Part shown: piece after piece, positions 57,367 through 64,000 of the stretch
How positions within the stretch are numbered: position 1 is the stretch's first letter
How the letters are laid out: every line of letters begins with the position of its first letter
Assembly: GCA_963764805.1 (NCBI GenBank)
Contig: CAVXUB010000003.1
Span: 496,001 to 560,000, forward strand
DNA from: CAVXUB01 sp963764805
GTDB taxonomy: Bacteria > Actinomycetota > Acidimicrobiia > Acidimicrobiales > Bog-793
Length of the DNA stretch: 64,000 nt
Direction of reading: 5' to 3'
The notes under the pieces: model-generated
The model's input: only the letters and a program-made list of their open reading frames with translations
Told to the model about the DNA's origin: nothing
Databases searched by the model: none
Made by a program: the position numbers and the translations under genes

Positions 57367-58071
57367 ATGCCACGCATGGTCCAGGGCTTCGACCCGACGC
57401 TGATCCTCTGGCTCAACCTCATCGGAACCTTCGTGTTCGGCCTCAGCGGTGGACTCGCCGCCATAAAAGCCCGCCTCGACCTCTTCGGCGTGCTCGTTCT
57501 CGCCCTGGTCGTCGCCCTCGCCGGCGGCATCATCCGAGACCTGCTGATCGGCACTCCACCGGCCACGTTCCGCGACTGGCGCTACCTGGCCGCCGCCGGA
57601 GCCGCCGGGCTGGTGACCTTCGCCGCCCGCCCCCTGCTGGAGCGGATCTGGAACGTCATCCAGGTCCTCGACGCCGCCGGTCTGGCCCTGTTCTGCGTCA
57701 CCGGAGCAGCCAAAGCCCTCGAGTTCAGACTCGGGCCCGCCCAGGCCATCATCCTCGGCGCCATTACCGGAAGCGGCGGAGGCATGCTCCGCGACGTGCT
57801 CATCCGCCAAATCCCGACCGTGCTACAGCACGACCTCTACGCCGTCCCCGCCCTCGCCGGAGCAGCCGTCGTGGTCGGCGCCCACGGCGCCGGCACCACC
57901 AACGAGGCATTTCCGCTCATCGGCTTCGCCGTCTGCTTCGCCATCCGCATCGTCGGCCTTCGCTTCAACATCCAACTGCCAGTAGCACTCGGCGGGCGGG
58001 ACGCCAAGAGCGGGGGCGGCGAGACGTCGCGCCGCGCCGATGATCGGAGCGACGACCGCAAACTCGACTAA
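57367..58071 (+). CDS. UPF0126/TRIC-type membrane protein (glycine-transporter-like)
   Basis: 234 residues with seven membrane spans built of two UPF0126 repeats: FGLSGGLAAIKARLDLFGV and GGIIRDLLIGTPP; ALFCVTGAAKALEFRLGP and GGGMLRDVLIRQIP. The fold is that of trimeric cation channels; some members export glycine. Start ATG 57367 or 57376. The tail is Arg/Asp-rich. Confidence 0.9.
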   Translation: MPRMVQGFDPTLILWLNLIGTFVFGLSGGLAAIKARLDLFGVLVLALVVALAGGIIRDLLIGTPPATFRDWRYLAAAGAAGLVTFAARPLLERIWNVIQVLDAAGLALFCVTGAAKALEFRLGPAQAIILGAITGSGGGMLRDVLIRQIPTVLQHDLYAVPALAGAAVVVGAHGAGTTNEAFPLIGFAVCFAIRIVGLRFNIQLPVALGGRDAKSGGGETSRRADDRSDDRKLD

Positions 58072-58167
58072 ACGGCGTGCCATCATCTGCCAATTACCGA
58101 ACCTTCGCTAGTCGGGATGAGAATCCCGGAAGTTTCGACGGGACCACGAAGGTCGACTCGCTCGCTC

Positions 58168-58197
58168 TTGACAGCGGGCTTTAACGACGTCTAAAGT
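58168..58197 (+). promoter_or_regulatory. promoter and operator of the tetR-MBL-SRPBCC operon
   Basis: TTGACA (58168-58173), 18 bases, TAAAGT (58192-58197), with ATG 58204 only 6 bases on. The transcript would start at or near the ATG, so the message is probably leaderless. An inverted repeat CTTTA-N8-TAAAG (58179-58196) covers the -10 box and may be the TetR operator. Confidence 0.55.
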
Positions 58198-58203
58198 TAC
58201 TGA

Positions 58204-58866
58204 ATGGCGTCTAACACCGGGGCGGGGACGGACTGGCGGGAAGGTAGGCGGCGCTCGGCCCGGGCGACGATCGTCGAAGCGGCCTGGCTGCTGGTCCGCG
58301 AAGCGGGGCTGGCCGGCCTGTCGATGCGAGACCTCGCGGCCCGTGCGGGGATCACGACTCCCACGGTCTATGTCTATTTCGGATCGAAGAGCGATATCTA
58401 CGACGCCATGTTCGGCGAGGCGGCCGCTGAGTTCGGCGCCTGCATGGCTGCCCCCTACGACACCGACGATCCGGTCGCGGTTCTGGTGGCTATGGCGCGG
58501 CGCTTCGTCCGGTTCTGCACCGAAGACGTGGCCCGCTACCAGCTGCTATTCCAGCGGACGATCCCAGGCTTCGAGCCCTCAGCCGAATCGTATGCCCATG
58601 CCTTGGAGGCGCTCGGGCAAGCCAAGCGCCGCTTGGCGGCCGTCGGCGTCACTGACCAGAAGTATGTCGACCTGTGGACGGCGCTGATCACGGGCCTGGT
58701 CGACCAGCAGGTGTCGAACGACCCGGGCGGAGACCGATGGGGCCGTCTGGTCGACGATGCGGTGACGATGTTTCTCTCCCACTGCCTGAGCCGCACCGAC
58801 CATTCCTCGCAAGCCGCTCTTCGGACCTCACGACGAGCGCCGACATCAAAAGGAGCACGCAGATGA
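58204..58866 (+). CDS. TetR/AcrR family repressor
   Basis: 220 residues. N-terminal HTH: ATIVEAAWLLVREAGLAGLS, MRDLAARAGITTPTVYVYFG, SKSDIYDAMF; ligand domain follows, with a basic unstructured tail. Its stop overlaps the MBL-fold gene start (ATGA). Likely represses its own operon through the inverted repeat in the promoter. Confidence 0.9.
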   Translation: MASNTGAGTDWREGRRRSARATIVEAAWLLVREAGLAGLSMRDLAARAGITTPTVYVYFGSKSDIYDAMFGEAAAEFGACMAAPYDTDDPVAVLVAMARRFVRFCTEDVARYQLLFQRTIPGFEPSAESYAHALEALGQAKRRLAAVGVTDQKYVDLWTALITGLVDQQVSNDPGGDRWGRLVDDAVTMFLSHCLSRTDHSSQAALRTSRRAPTSKGARR

Positions 58867-59590
58867 CGACCAAGCTCGACGAGATCGGACCCGGGATCTA
58901 CCGGCTGTCGACCTTCGCGCCGAACATCGGACCGTCCGGCCTCACCTTCAACCAGTTCCTTCTCGTCGACGACGAGCCGCTCCTGTTCCACACCGGGCAC
59001 CGCTCGATGTTCGATTCGGTGCGCGAAGCAATCGAACGGGTCATCCCCGTCGATCGCTTGCGCTGGATTGCCTTCGGCCACGTCGAGTCCGACGAGTGCG
59101 GAGCGATGAACGAGTTCCTGGGCGCCGCTCCCGGGGCCCAGGTCGCGCACGGCGCCCTCGGCTGCATGGTTCAGGCTCGCCGAGATGGCGGATCGGCCGC
59201 CCCGACCACTCGCCGACGGGGAGGTGGTCGAGCTCGGAACCAAGCGGGTCCGCCACATCGACACCCCCCACGTTCCCCATGGGTGGGATGCCGGGGTCAT
59301 GTTCGAGGAGACGACCAAGACTCTGCTCTGCGGGGACCTCTTCACCCATCTAGGTGACGGGCCGGCGTTGACCACAGGCGACATCGTCGGCCCAGCTGCA
59401 GCGGCCGAGGACCTTTTCGGGGCCAGCTGCCTGGCTCCGACGAGCGCCGGCACGGTGCAACGCCTCGCCGATCTCGGTGCCCAGCACGCTGGCCCTGATG
59501 CACGGCTCGTCCTTCACCGGCGGCGACTGCGCCGCAGCGCTGGGCGCCCTTGCCGACGACTACCGAAGGCGAATCGAAGCTGCCGCCTGA
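58863..59590 (+). CDS. MBL-fold metalloprotein, two frameshifts
   Basis: Start ATG 58863 after AAGGAG. Composite: GIYRLSTFAPNIGPSGLTFN, QFLLVDDEPLLFHTGHRSMF, FGHVESDECGAMNEFLGAAP (variant HxExD metal site), shift near 59170, RHIDTPHVPHGWDAGVMFEE, LLCGDLFTHLGDGPALTTGD, shift near 59475, LALMHGSSFTGGDCAAALGA, end 59590, ~242 residues. The pattern is that of the oxygen-binding diiron (ODP/FprA-like) metallo-beta-lactamase fold. Middle gene of the tetR operon. Confidence 0.75.
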
Positions 59591-59620
59591 GGGCGGCTTG
59601 GACCAAGGAGAAGTCGAAGA

Positions 59621-60109
59621 ATGGCGAGCGCCCGTCAAGGACAGGTCGAGATCCACATCGATGCAGCCCCCGACACCATCTGGTCCCTCGTGGCCAACCT
59701 GGACCGCATGGGGGAATGGAGCCCCGAGTGCTACCGCGTCAGCTGGCTCGACGGAGCGAGCGCGCCGGCAAAGGTCGGCGCTCGATTCAAAGGTCACAAC
59801 CGGTGGGGACCGGTGCGCTGGTCAATGATCTGCGAGGTGAAGACGGCAGATCCGGCGAGGGAAATCTCCTGGTCCACGGTCAAAGGCGACCGGGACGTCG
59901 TGACCTGGCGCTACCGGTTCGAGCCAGAAGGCGCCGGTACGAAGGTCGTCGAGTCCTTCGAGGTTCACTCGGTGCCGCTGTCGGCGCGGATTTTCGAGGA
60001 TGTCGTGATGGTCAACCGCGACATTCACCGACAAGCGGCCATGCGAGCGACTCTGGAGCGGATCAAGGCGGCCGCTGAACCGTCCGTGGGATCCGCCGGC
60101 TCCCGTTGA
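59621..60109 (+). CDS. SRPBCC (polyketide cyclase/START-like) family protein
   Basis: 162 residues: VEIHIDAAPDTIWSLVANLD, RMGEWSPECYRVSWLDGA, GARFKGHNRWGPVRWSM, FEPEGAGTKVVESFEVHSV, a hydrophobic-cavity helix-grip fold. Ligand unknown. ATG 59621 with AAGGAG at 9 bases; third gene of the tetR operon. 113 bases then separate it from the cupin gene on the other strand. Confidence 0.85.
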   Translation: MASARQGQVEIHIDAAPDTIWSLVANLDRMGEWSPECYRVSWLDGASAPAKVGARFKGHNRWGPVRWSMICEVKTADPAREISWSTVKGDRDVVTWRYRFEPEGAGTKVVESFEVHSVPLSARIFEDVVMVNRDIHRQAAMRATLERIKAAAEPSVGSAGSR

Positions 60110-60222
60110 CAGGGTCGCGCCTGGATACACGGCTCCCGGTGGCTCCGGGCGGCACTCGAGGCCAATCGAGAGCGCGAACTCACACGGCCGAGACCTCACC
60201 CCTCATGAGCGGGGGCTTCGAA

Positions 60223-60676
60223 TCAGCGGACTATCTCGGTGGCGTACTTCGCCATGGTCCGGCCGACGTCGGCTGGGTCGAGCATCCCTTGCTCGTTGAG
60301 GGGGAGTTTGCTGAGGTCGCGGAAGTACTCGACATAGAGGTCGGGCGTGAGCGTGCAGATGAACTTGCCTGCTTCGCCGAAGGGATTGGAGAAGGTGTGC
60401 GGCGTCCCCGCGGGGACTGTGACGCAGGACCCTGCCTCGACGTCGACGGCTGTCGGCTCCGGAGGTGAACTTCAGCTTGCCCTCGGTCACGATGAAGGTC
60501 TCATCATGATCACGGTGGACGTGCTGCGGTGGGGCAGCAGGTCCGGGAGGCACTACAGCCTCGACGAGACCCAGCCGATGCTCGGTGTGCGAACCGTCTT
60601 CGATGATGCGTATTCGTATCGGACCACCGCCTGACGGCTCGCCGTCTTGGGGTCCCACGACCGTGATGGACATCAT
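60223..60676 (-). CDS. cupin-domain protein, one frameshift
   Basis: Starts MSITVVGPQDGEPSGG (ATG 60673, or 60676 overlapping the upstream stop) with PPQHVHRDHDETFIVTEGKL, the first cupin motif (His-His-Glu). One extra base near 60448-60456 must be removed to continue VDVEAGSCVTVPAGTPHTFS (second cupin motif) and end ATEIVR at 60223. Corrected ~150 residues. Metal-binding dioxygenase-like or isomerase-like; substrate unknown. Last gene of the VOC-luciferase-like-cupin operon. Confidence 0.8.
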
Positions 60677-61149
60677 TCCTCCTTGAGGGCGAACTCGTAG
60701 GACGATCGGACCAGCCCCAGGACCACGTCCTGCTCGGCGAGGTCCCGCGGGGCATAGAGCATGACGATCGTTGCCGGTGCTCGTCCTATGCGCACGAAGA
60801 AGTGAGGCTCAGCCCATCCTTCACGCTCGGCGGCTTCGGCGAGTGGGAGAGGCAGGGCAGCGTGCAGGCTGAAGTCGCCTTGCGCGTGCACATGGCAGAA
60901 CTCTCGGCCGACCATGAAGGCCTCCTTCGGCCCGCATGCCGTGCTCGCGTCCAGGCTGAGCGCCCGGGCGCCCTCCACCGAAACTGACGACGGGCCGCCG
61001 AGGACGGCCGGCCACGTCATCGCCTCGGCGAGAATGGCGTCTACGTGCCGGCTGTCGACGGGTTGCTGATCCAGTTGGCTGTGGGGGATCTCGCTGGTGG
61101 TGGTCGGCCGGGATCCCGTGCGCTTGGGGAGTTGGGTCTGGATCGACAC
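60673..61149 (-). CDS. luciferase-like family protein (DUF5519)
   Basis: 158 residues: DAILAEAMTWPAVLGGPSSV, KEAFMVGREFCHVHAQGDFS, LHAALPLPLAEAAEREGWAE, PHFFVRIGRAPATIVMLYAP. This matches the DUF5519 domain first seen in luciferase-annotated proteins; the name does not imply light production. GTG 61149 follows the VOC stop directly; the true start may be further in. Its TGA overlaps the cupin ATG. Confidence 0.75.
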   Translation of the reverse strand: MSIQTQLPKRTGSRPTTTSEIPHSQLDQQPVDSRHVDAILAEAMTWPAVLGGPSSVSVEGARALSLDASTACGPKEAFMVGREFCHVHAQGDFSLHAALPLPLAEAAEREGWAEPHFFVRIGRAPATIVMLYAPRDLAEQDVVLGLVRSSYEFALKEE

Positions 61150-61150
61150 C

Positions 61151-61600
61151 TCAGCCGCCGAACCAGAACAACTCGATTGCGATCCCATCGGGGTCGCGGA
61201 GTCCGACCATGGCGTGCGGCAACGGCTCGGCGGTCTCGAAGAGTGGATCGCGCTCGACCCCGAGGGCGTCGAGGCGGGAGCACCACGTGTCCAGGTCTTC
61301 CCGAGTGGCGACTCCGAGGGCCACGTGGTCGAGACCCGTGCGCAGCGGATCGAACATCTGCCGGTCGGCCTCGGGGTGGTGATCGAGTCCCAGGAAGAGG
61401 CCGGTGCCCGGACGAGTCATGACGACGGCATAGCCGTCGCCGGCCGAGTGCGGTTCCACGAAGGCGCGAACCAGGCCGAGAACCTTCGCGTACCACGCTT
61501 CGCTGACTGCGACGTCTCGGACCGTGACGCCCAGATGCTGGACCCCGGTCAAGGACGGCGCTGTCACGTCGGATTGGGATGCTGCGGCGGTAAGGGTCAT
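61151..61600 (-). CDS. VOC family (glyoxalase/bleomycin-resistance-like) protein
   Basis: 149 residues: GVQHLGVTVRDVAVSEAWYA, KVLGLVRAFVEPHSAGDGY, LDHVALGVATREDLDTWCSR, VGLRDPDGIAIELFWFGG, paired beta-alpha-beta-beta-beta modules with a metal-site His, His, Glu. Substrate unknown. ATG 61600 after a GAAGGAAAGG tract. First gene of the operon controlled by the divergent tetR. Confidence 0.88.
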   Translation of the reverse strand: MTLTAAASQSDVTAPSLTGVQHLGVTVRDVAVSEAWYAKVLGLVRAFVEPHSAGDGYAVVMTRPGTGLFLGLDHHPEADRQMFDPLRTGLDHVALGVATREDLDTWCSRLDALGVERDPLFETAEPLPHAMVGLRDPDGIAIELFWFGG

Positions 61601-61638
61601 GGCTGCCTTTCCTTCGGGAGTCAACGATTGGACGGGGT

Positions 61639-61673
61639 ATCTCATCGTGAGATCTACTGTCTCAGAATGAGAC
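61639..61673. promoter_or_regulatory. twin operator palindromes between VOC operon and tetR
   Basis: ATCTCAtcgTGAGAT (61639-61653) and GTCTCAgaaTGAGAC (61659-61673), both perfect 6-3-6 palindromes sharing TCTCA-N3-TGAGA, centres 20 bases apart (two helical turns). They sit in the 123-base divergent region, exactly where the adjacent TetR protein would control both directions. Confidence 0.75.
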
Positions 61674-61723
61674 TTCTGGTATCATGCGCCTCAGAGCCCG
61701 TCTTGTCAACCAGAAGGAGGACT

Positions 61724-62341
61724 GTGGACGGTCGAGGCAAAAAGCGAGAAGCGTCTGGTCCGAGGGAACGCACGATGCGTCTGTTGAGGGACGCTGCGCG
61801 GGAGCTGCTGCGCACTGGTCGGCCGCTCACTGTCCCGGCTGCGGCGGAGCTCGCGGGTGTGTCGCGAGCAACGGCCTACCGCTACTTTCCGAACAACGAC
61901 GCCGTGGTCTTCAACGCCACCATGTCGCTGGCCGACAACCCACTCGCCGACACCGACTGGTCGCCATCGGAGGCTCCGACCGAGGGCGAGCTCGGCGCCA
62001 GGGCGGCAGCACTCGTGCGGTCGACGGGCGAGTGGGCGTTCGAGCATGAGACCGAGCTGCGCACATTCCTCCGCCTCTCGCTGGAACCTGCCAGGGAACA
62101 CGAGAAGCCCCGTCGAGGAATGACGAGCCGCGATCGCTGGATCGCGGACCTCCTCCGAGGCTTGCCACGAGACACGCCGGCGGATGCACGCGAGCGCCTT
62201 GCGAAGGCGCTGGTCCCACTGTTTGGCTCGGACGCCATCGTCTGGACGACCGACATGGCCGAGTTGTCACGTGAGCAGGCGATCGATTTGCTGGTATGGA
62301 TGGCGCAAGTCCTCATCAAGGCCACTCTGGCGGGGTGGTAG
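61724..62341 (+). CDS. TetR/AcrR family regulator
   Basis: 205 residues: RTMRLLRDAARELLRTGRPL, TVPAAAELAGVSRATAYRYF, PNNDAVVFNATMSL form the HTH; the rest is the ligand domain. GTG 61724 is 3 bases after AAGGAGG; ATG 61774 is a later alternative. Divergent from the VOC operon with twin palindromes between; expected to repress that operon and itself. GC and codon use match the surroundings. Confidence 0.88.
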   Translation: MDGRGKKREASGPRERTMRLLRDAARELLRTGRPLTVPAAAELAGVSRATAYRYFPNNDAVVFNATMSLADNPLADTDWSPSEAPTEGELGARAAALVRSTGEWAFEHETELRTFLRLSLEPAREHEKPRRGMTSRDRWIADLLRGLPRDTPADARERLAKALVPLFGSDAIVWTTDMAELSREQAIDLLVWMAQVLIKATLAGW

Positions 62342-62450
62342 AAAGCCAACGCCCGGCTTCCGGCCGCCTCTTGGCCTGTTAGCAAATACCGCCCGTCGGG
62401 CTGCGGTGGGCCTTCTCGAGCTGTGGTGGGCTGCACATGAGAGGCTGGGC

Positions 62451-63392
62451 ATGAATCGAGATGTCACCGAGATGACAGACGGCGATCTAGATAGGCCAGT
62501 CGAGCAACGTCCGTCGCGCTACGGGGACCAGGCCCTTGCAACCCGCGCCCTCGAAACGATCAACGCGGCCAGAGGCACCAAGTTCGAGATCGTTGAGCGC
62601 CTGCCGGGCGCTGGTAAGAACGCCGGCGTCTGGACCGTCAAGGAGCACCGGGAGACCTCCGTCCTCAAGTGGTCGGTTGGCGCCACAGACCCCGGTCCTC
62701 AGGAACGAGCGGCCGAGACTTGCGCCGTCCTCCGGCAAGTGGGCGCTCCGGTGCCTCGCTACCGGTACGTAGGCATGATCGACGGCGGTGCATATGCGGT
62801 GATGGACATGATGCACGGCAGGCCACCTGGCCCCGGCCACTTCACGAGCGCCCAGATGCAAGACCTCCTGAGGATCGTCGAGCTGCAGGCGGGGAGAGCG
62901 CTTGGCCCGAGCGGCTGGCCTGACGCCTTGATCGCCCGAATCCTCGAGAGTGACGGCGACTATTCCTTTCCGGAACTCATGCGCTCGTGGTCCCACCAGG
63001 CGGAGTCGCTGCTCGACCAAGCGACGGCCATCGCCCTCGAGTCTCGTGGCCTGGTGGTGAGGGCCGCCGACATCGTCCATCAGGACATGAATCCCAGCAA
63101 CATCTTTGTCGAAGGTGACTTCATCAGCGCGATAGTCGATTGGGAGAACACGACCAGCGGAGATCGTGGATGGGATGTGACGGAGATCCTGTTCTGCTGC
63201 TGGGAGCATCCTGATTTGCGCCAAATGGTGTTGGAGCACCTCCGTCGCATCTCGAGCCCGCAGAGCATCGCTCTTTTCGCTGCCGACATGGCGGTTGGTT
63301 TCGCCAGCGGTGCCATGGCCCAAGGCTGGTCCGATTGGGCTGATCGCTGCGTAGGGGTCGGCATCGAGCTCTTGGATGCCGTCGGCGGTTGA
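62451..63392 (+). CDS. aminoglycoside phosphotransferase (APH)-like kinase
   Basis: 313 residues: FEIVERLPGAGKNAGVWTVK (nucleotide loop), HQDMNPSNIFVEGDFISAIV (Brenner HxDxxxxN, ~209), DWENTTSGDRGWDVTEIL (metal Asp). The family phosphorylates small molecules such as homoserine, choline or fructosamine as well as antibiotics, so resistance is not implied. ATG 62451 with GAGAGG at 7 bases. Confidence 0.85.
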   Translation: MNRDVTEMTDGDLDRPVEQRPSRYGDQALATRALETINAARGTKFEIVERLPGAGKNAGVWTVKEHRETSVLKWSVGATDPGPQERAAETCAVLRQVGAPVPRYRYVGMIDGGAYAVMDMMHGRPPGPGHFTSAQMQDLLRIVELQAGRALGPSGWPDALIARILESDGDYSFPELMRSWSHQAESLLDQATAIALESRGLVVRAADIVHQDMNPSNIFVEGDFISAIVDWENTTSGDRGWDVTEILFCCWEHPDLRQMVLEHLRRISSPQSIALFAADMAVGFASGAMAQGWSDWADRCVGVGIELLDAVGG

Positions 63393-63525
63393 GCCGCCGG
63401 CTGGGCTCGCACCGTCGAGTCCCGTGAGTTCGGCACGAGCTGATGAGGACGCCGCCCGCGACCCAAGATGACAGGAGTCGCGCGGCCGACGTACGCGTTC
63501 GGTCCCCTGCCCGACTTTGCAAGGC

Positions 63526-64000
63526 ATGCGGAACTCGTCGGTTCGTCTATCGGCACTGCTCGGGATATTGCTCCTCGGGAGCGGCGCCGTGCTGGCCGCC
63601 TGTACCGGTGCTGGGGTGCGCCCGCAAGCGGGCACTCCCTCGACGTCCAGCGCCTCGACGTCCACCACGTCACAGACAACGACGACGACCGCCCTCCCGC
63701 CTCCGCCCCTGTCCCTTTGGGCCGCCAAAGGAGAGACGTCTCTGCCGAGAGGGCTCGTGCGGGACGGCCGTCTCGTGCGCGGCCTGCTGGTTGACGATGG
63801 TCGGCTCGTGATCGAGCCACTCCCGCTGGATGCCCGGTTGCCGATCACGCTCCAACGGGCCAAGGCGGTCGTGGCAGCTGCACAGTCCGGCGAGGGAGCC
63901 GGCTGGGAACCCGCCGAGCTGATCGCGGCCGGCGTGGTAACGATCGCTCCCGGGTTGACGAAGGGTCTTCCCGGCTACGAGAGCCGTCCGGCTTGGGTGG
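63526..64000 (+). CDS. lipoprotein, 5' part (runs off the window)
   Basis: 158 codons are visible. MRNSSVRLSALLGILLLGSG leads to lipobox VLAAC (Cys about 25), then a Ser/Thr linker (TSSASTSTTSQTTTTT) and LSLWAAKGETSLPRGLVRDG, DGRLVIEPLPLDARLPITLQ. No family recognised in this part. The Thr-rich linker is like that of other lipoproteins in the window. Confidence 0.65.
   Translation, partial: MRNSSVRLSALLGILLLGSGAVLAACTGAGVRPQAGTPSTSSASTSTTSQTTTTTALPPPPLSLWAAKGETSLPRGLVRDGRLVRGLLVDDGRLVIEPLPLDARLPITLQRAKAVVAAAQSGEGAGWEPAELIAAGVVTIAPGLTKGLPGYESRPAWV

Noticed and set aside
62451..63392. Antibiotic resistance gene
   Set aside because: Only general APH-fold motifs are visible; this family includes many metabolic kinases and nothing nearby indicates resistance.

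Overview
The window looks like chromosome of a high-GC Actinomycetota, most likely class Acidimicrobiia. That is inferred from the GC-rich codons, the many GTG and TTG starts, a WhiB protein, a ROK-type polyphosphate glucokinase, a TrpD next to an acyl-CoA dehydrogenase, and Cys-repeat lipoproteins. No rRNA is present. There is one tRNA (Val, anticodon GAC) and one RNase P RNA gene (rnpB).

Layout. 0-12.9 kb is core-like chromosome: the end of a LivG/LivF transporter, a cobalamin adenosyltransferase, leucyl aminopeptidase, polyphosphate glucokinase, an acyltransferase-SGNH protein, a zinc-ribbon protein, RlmA and several lipoproteins. 13.0-21.8 kb is foreign DNA. It consists of two tandem integrative elements bounded by three direct repeats that copy the 3' end of rnpB. 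Element 1 (13.04-14.5 kb) is a remnant with a Doc-type toxin, a ribbon-helix-helix antitoxin and a decayed excisionase fragment. Element 2 (14.5-21.8 kb) has a VapBC-like pair, an excisionase, a 1,024-residue MobF relaxase-helicase, two AT-rich secreted proteins and a tyrosine integrase. Intact rnpB follows at 21.77-22.14 kb on the minus strand.

22-53 kb is again ordinary chromosome: xseA/xseB, a large membrane protein, cytochrome P450, a ferredoxin reductase-type flavoprotein, the MoxR-DUF58-transglutaminase operon, and a glycerol operon (glpD, an alkyl-DHAP-synthase-like flavoenzyme, glpK). It continues with rubrerythrin-DUF3501, whiB, acyl-CoA dehydrogenase-trpD, a DnaQ-like exonuclease, an LCP ligase, a GGDEF-EAL protein, secreted proteins, a giant membrane protein, a PLP lyase and an FGGY kinase. 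After tRNA-Val, 53.8-63.5 kb holds small enzymes with local TetR regulators: SnoaL, YceI, DODA-type dioxygenase, M20 hydrolase, UPF0126 channel, MBL, SRPBCC, cupin, luciferase-like, VOC and APH-type phosphotransferase. The window ends inside a lipoprotein gene.

A pattern that affects the whole annotation: about 17 genes are split by single-base frameshifts although their amino-acid sequence is otherwise well preserved. Most of the shifts require removal of one extra base. This is more typical of uncorrected sequencing insertions than of real gene decay, so the split genes are described as composites with the shift sites given. A few genes also appear to use CTG start codons with ideal Shine-Dalgarno spacing.
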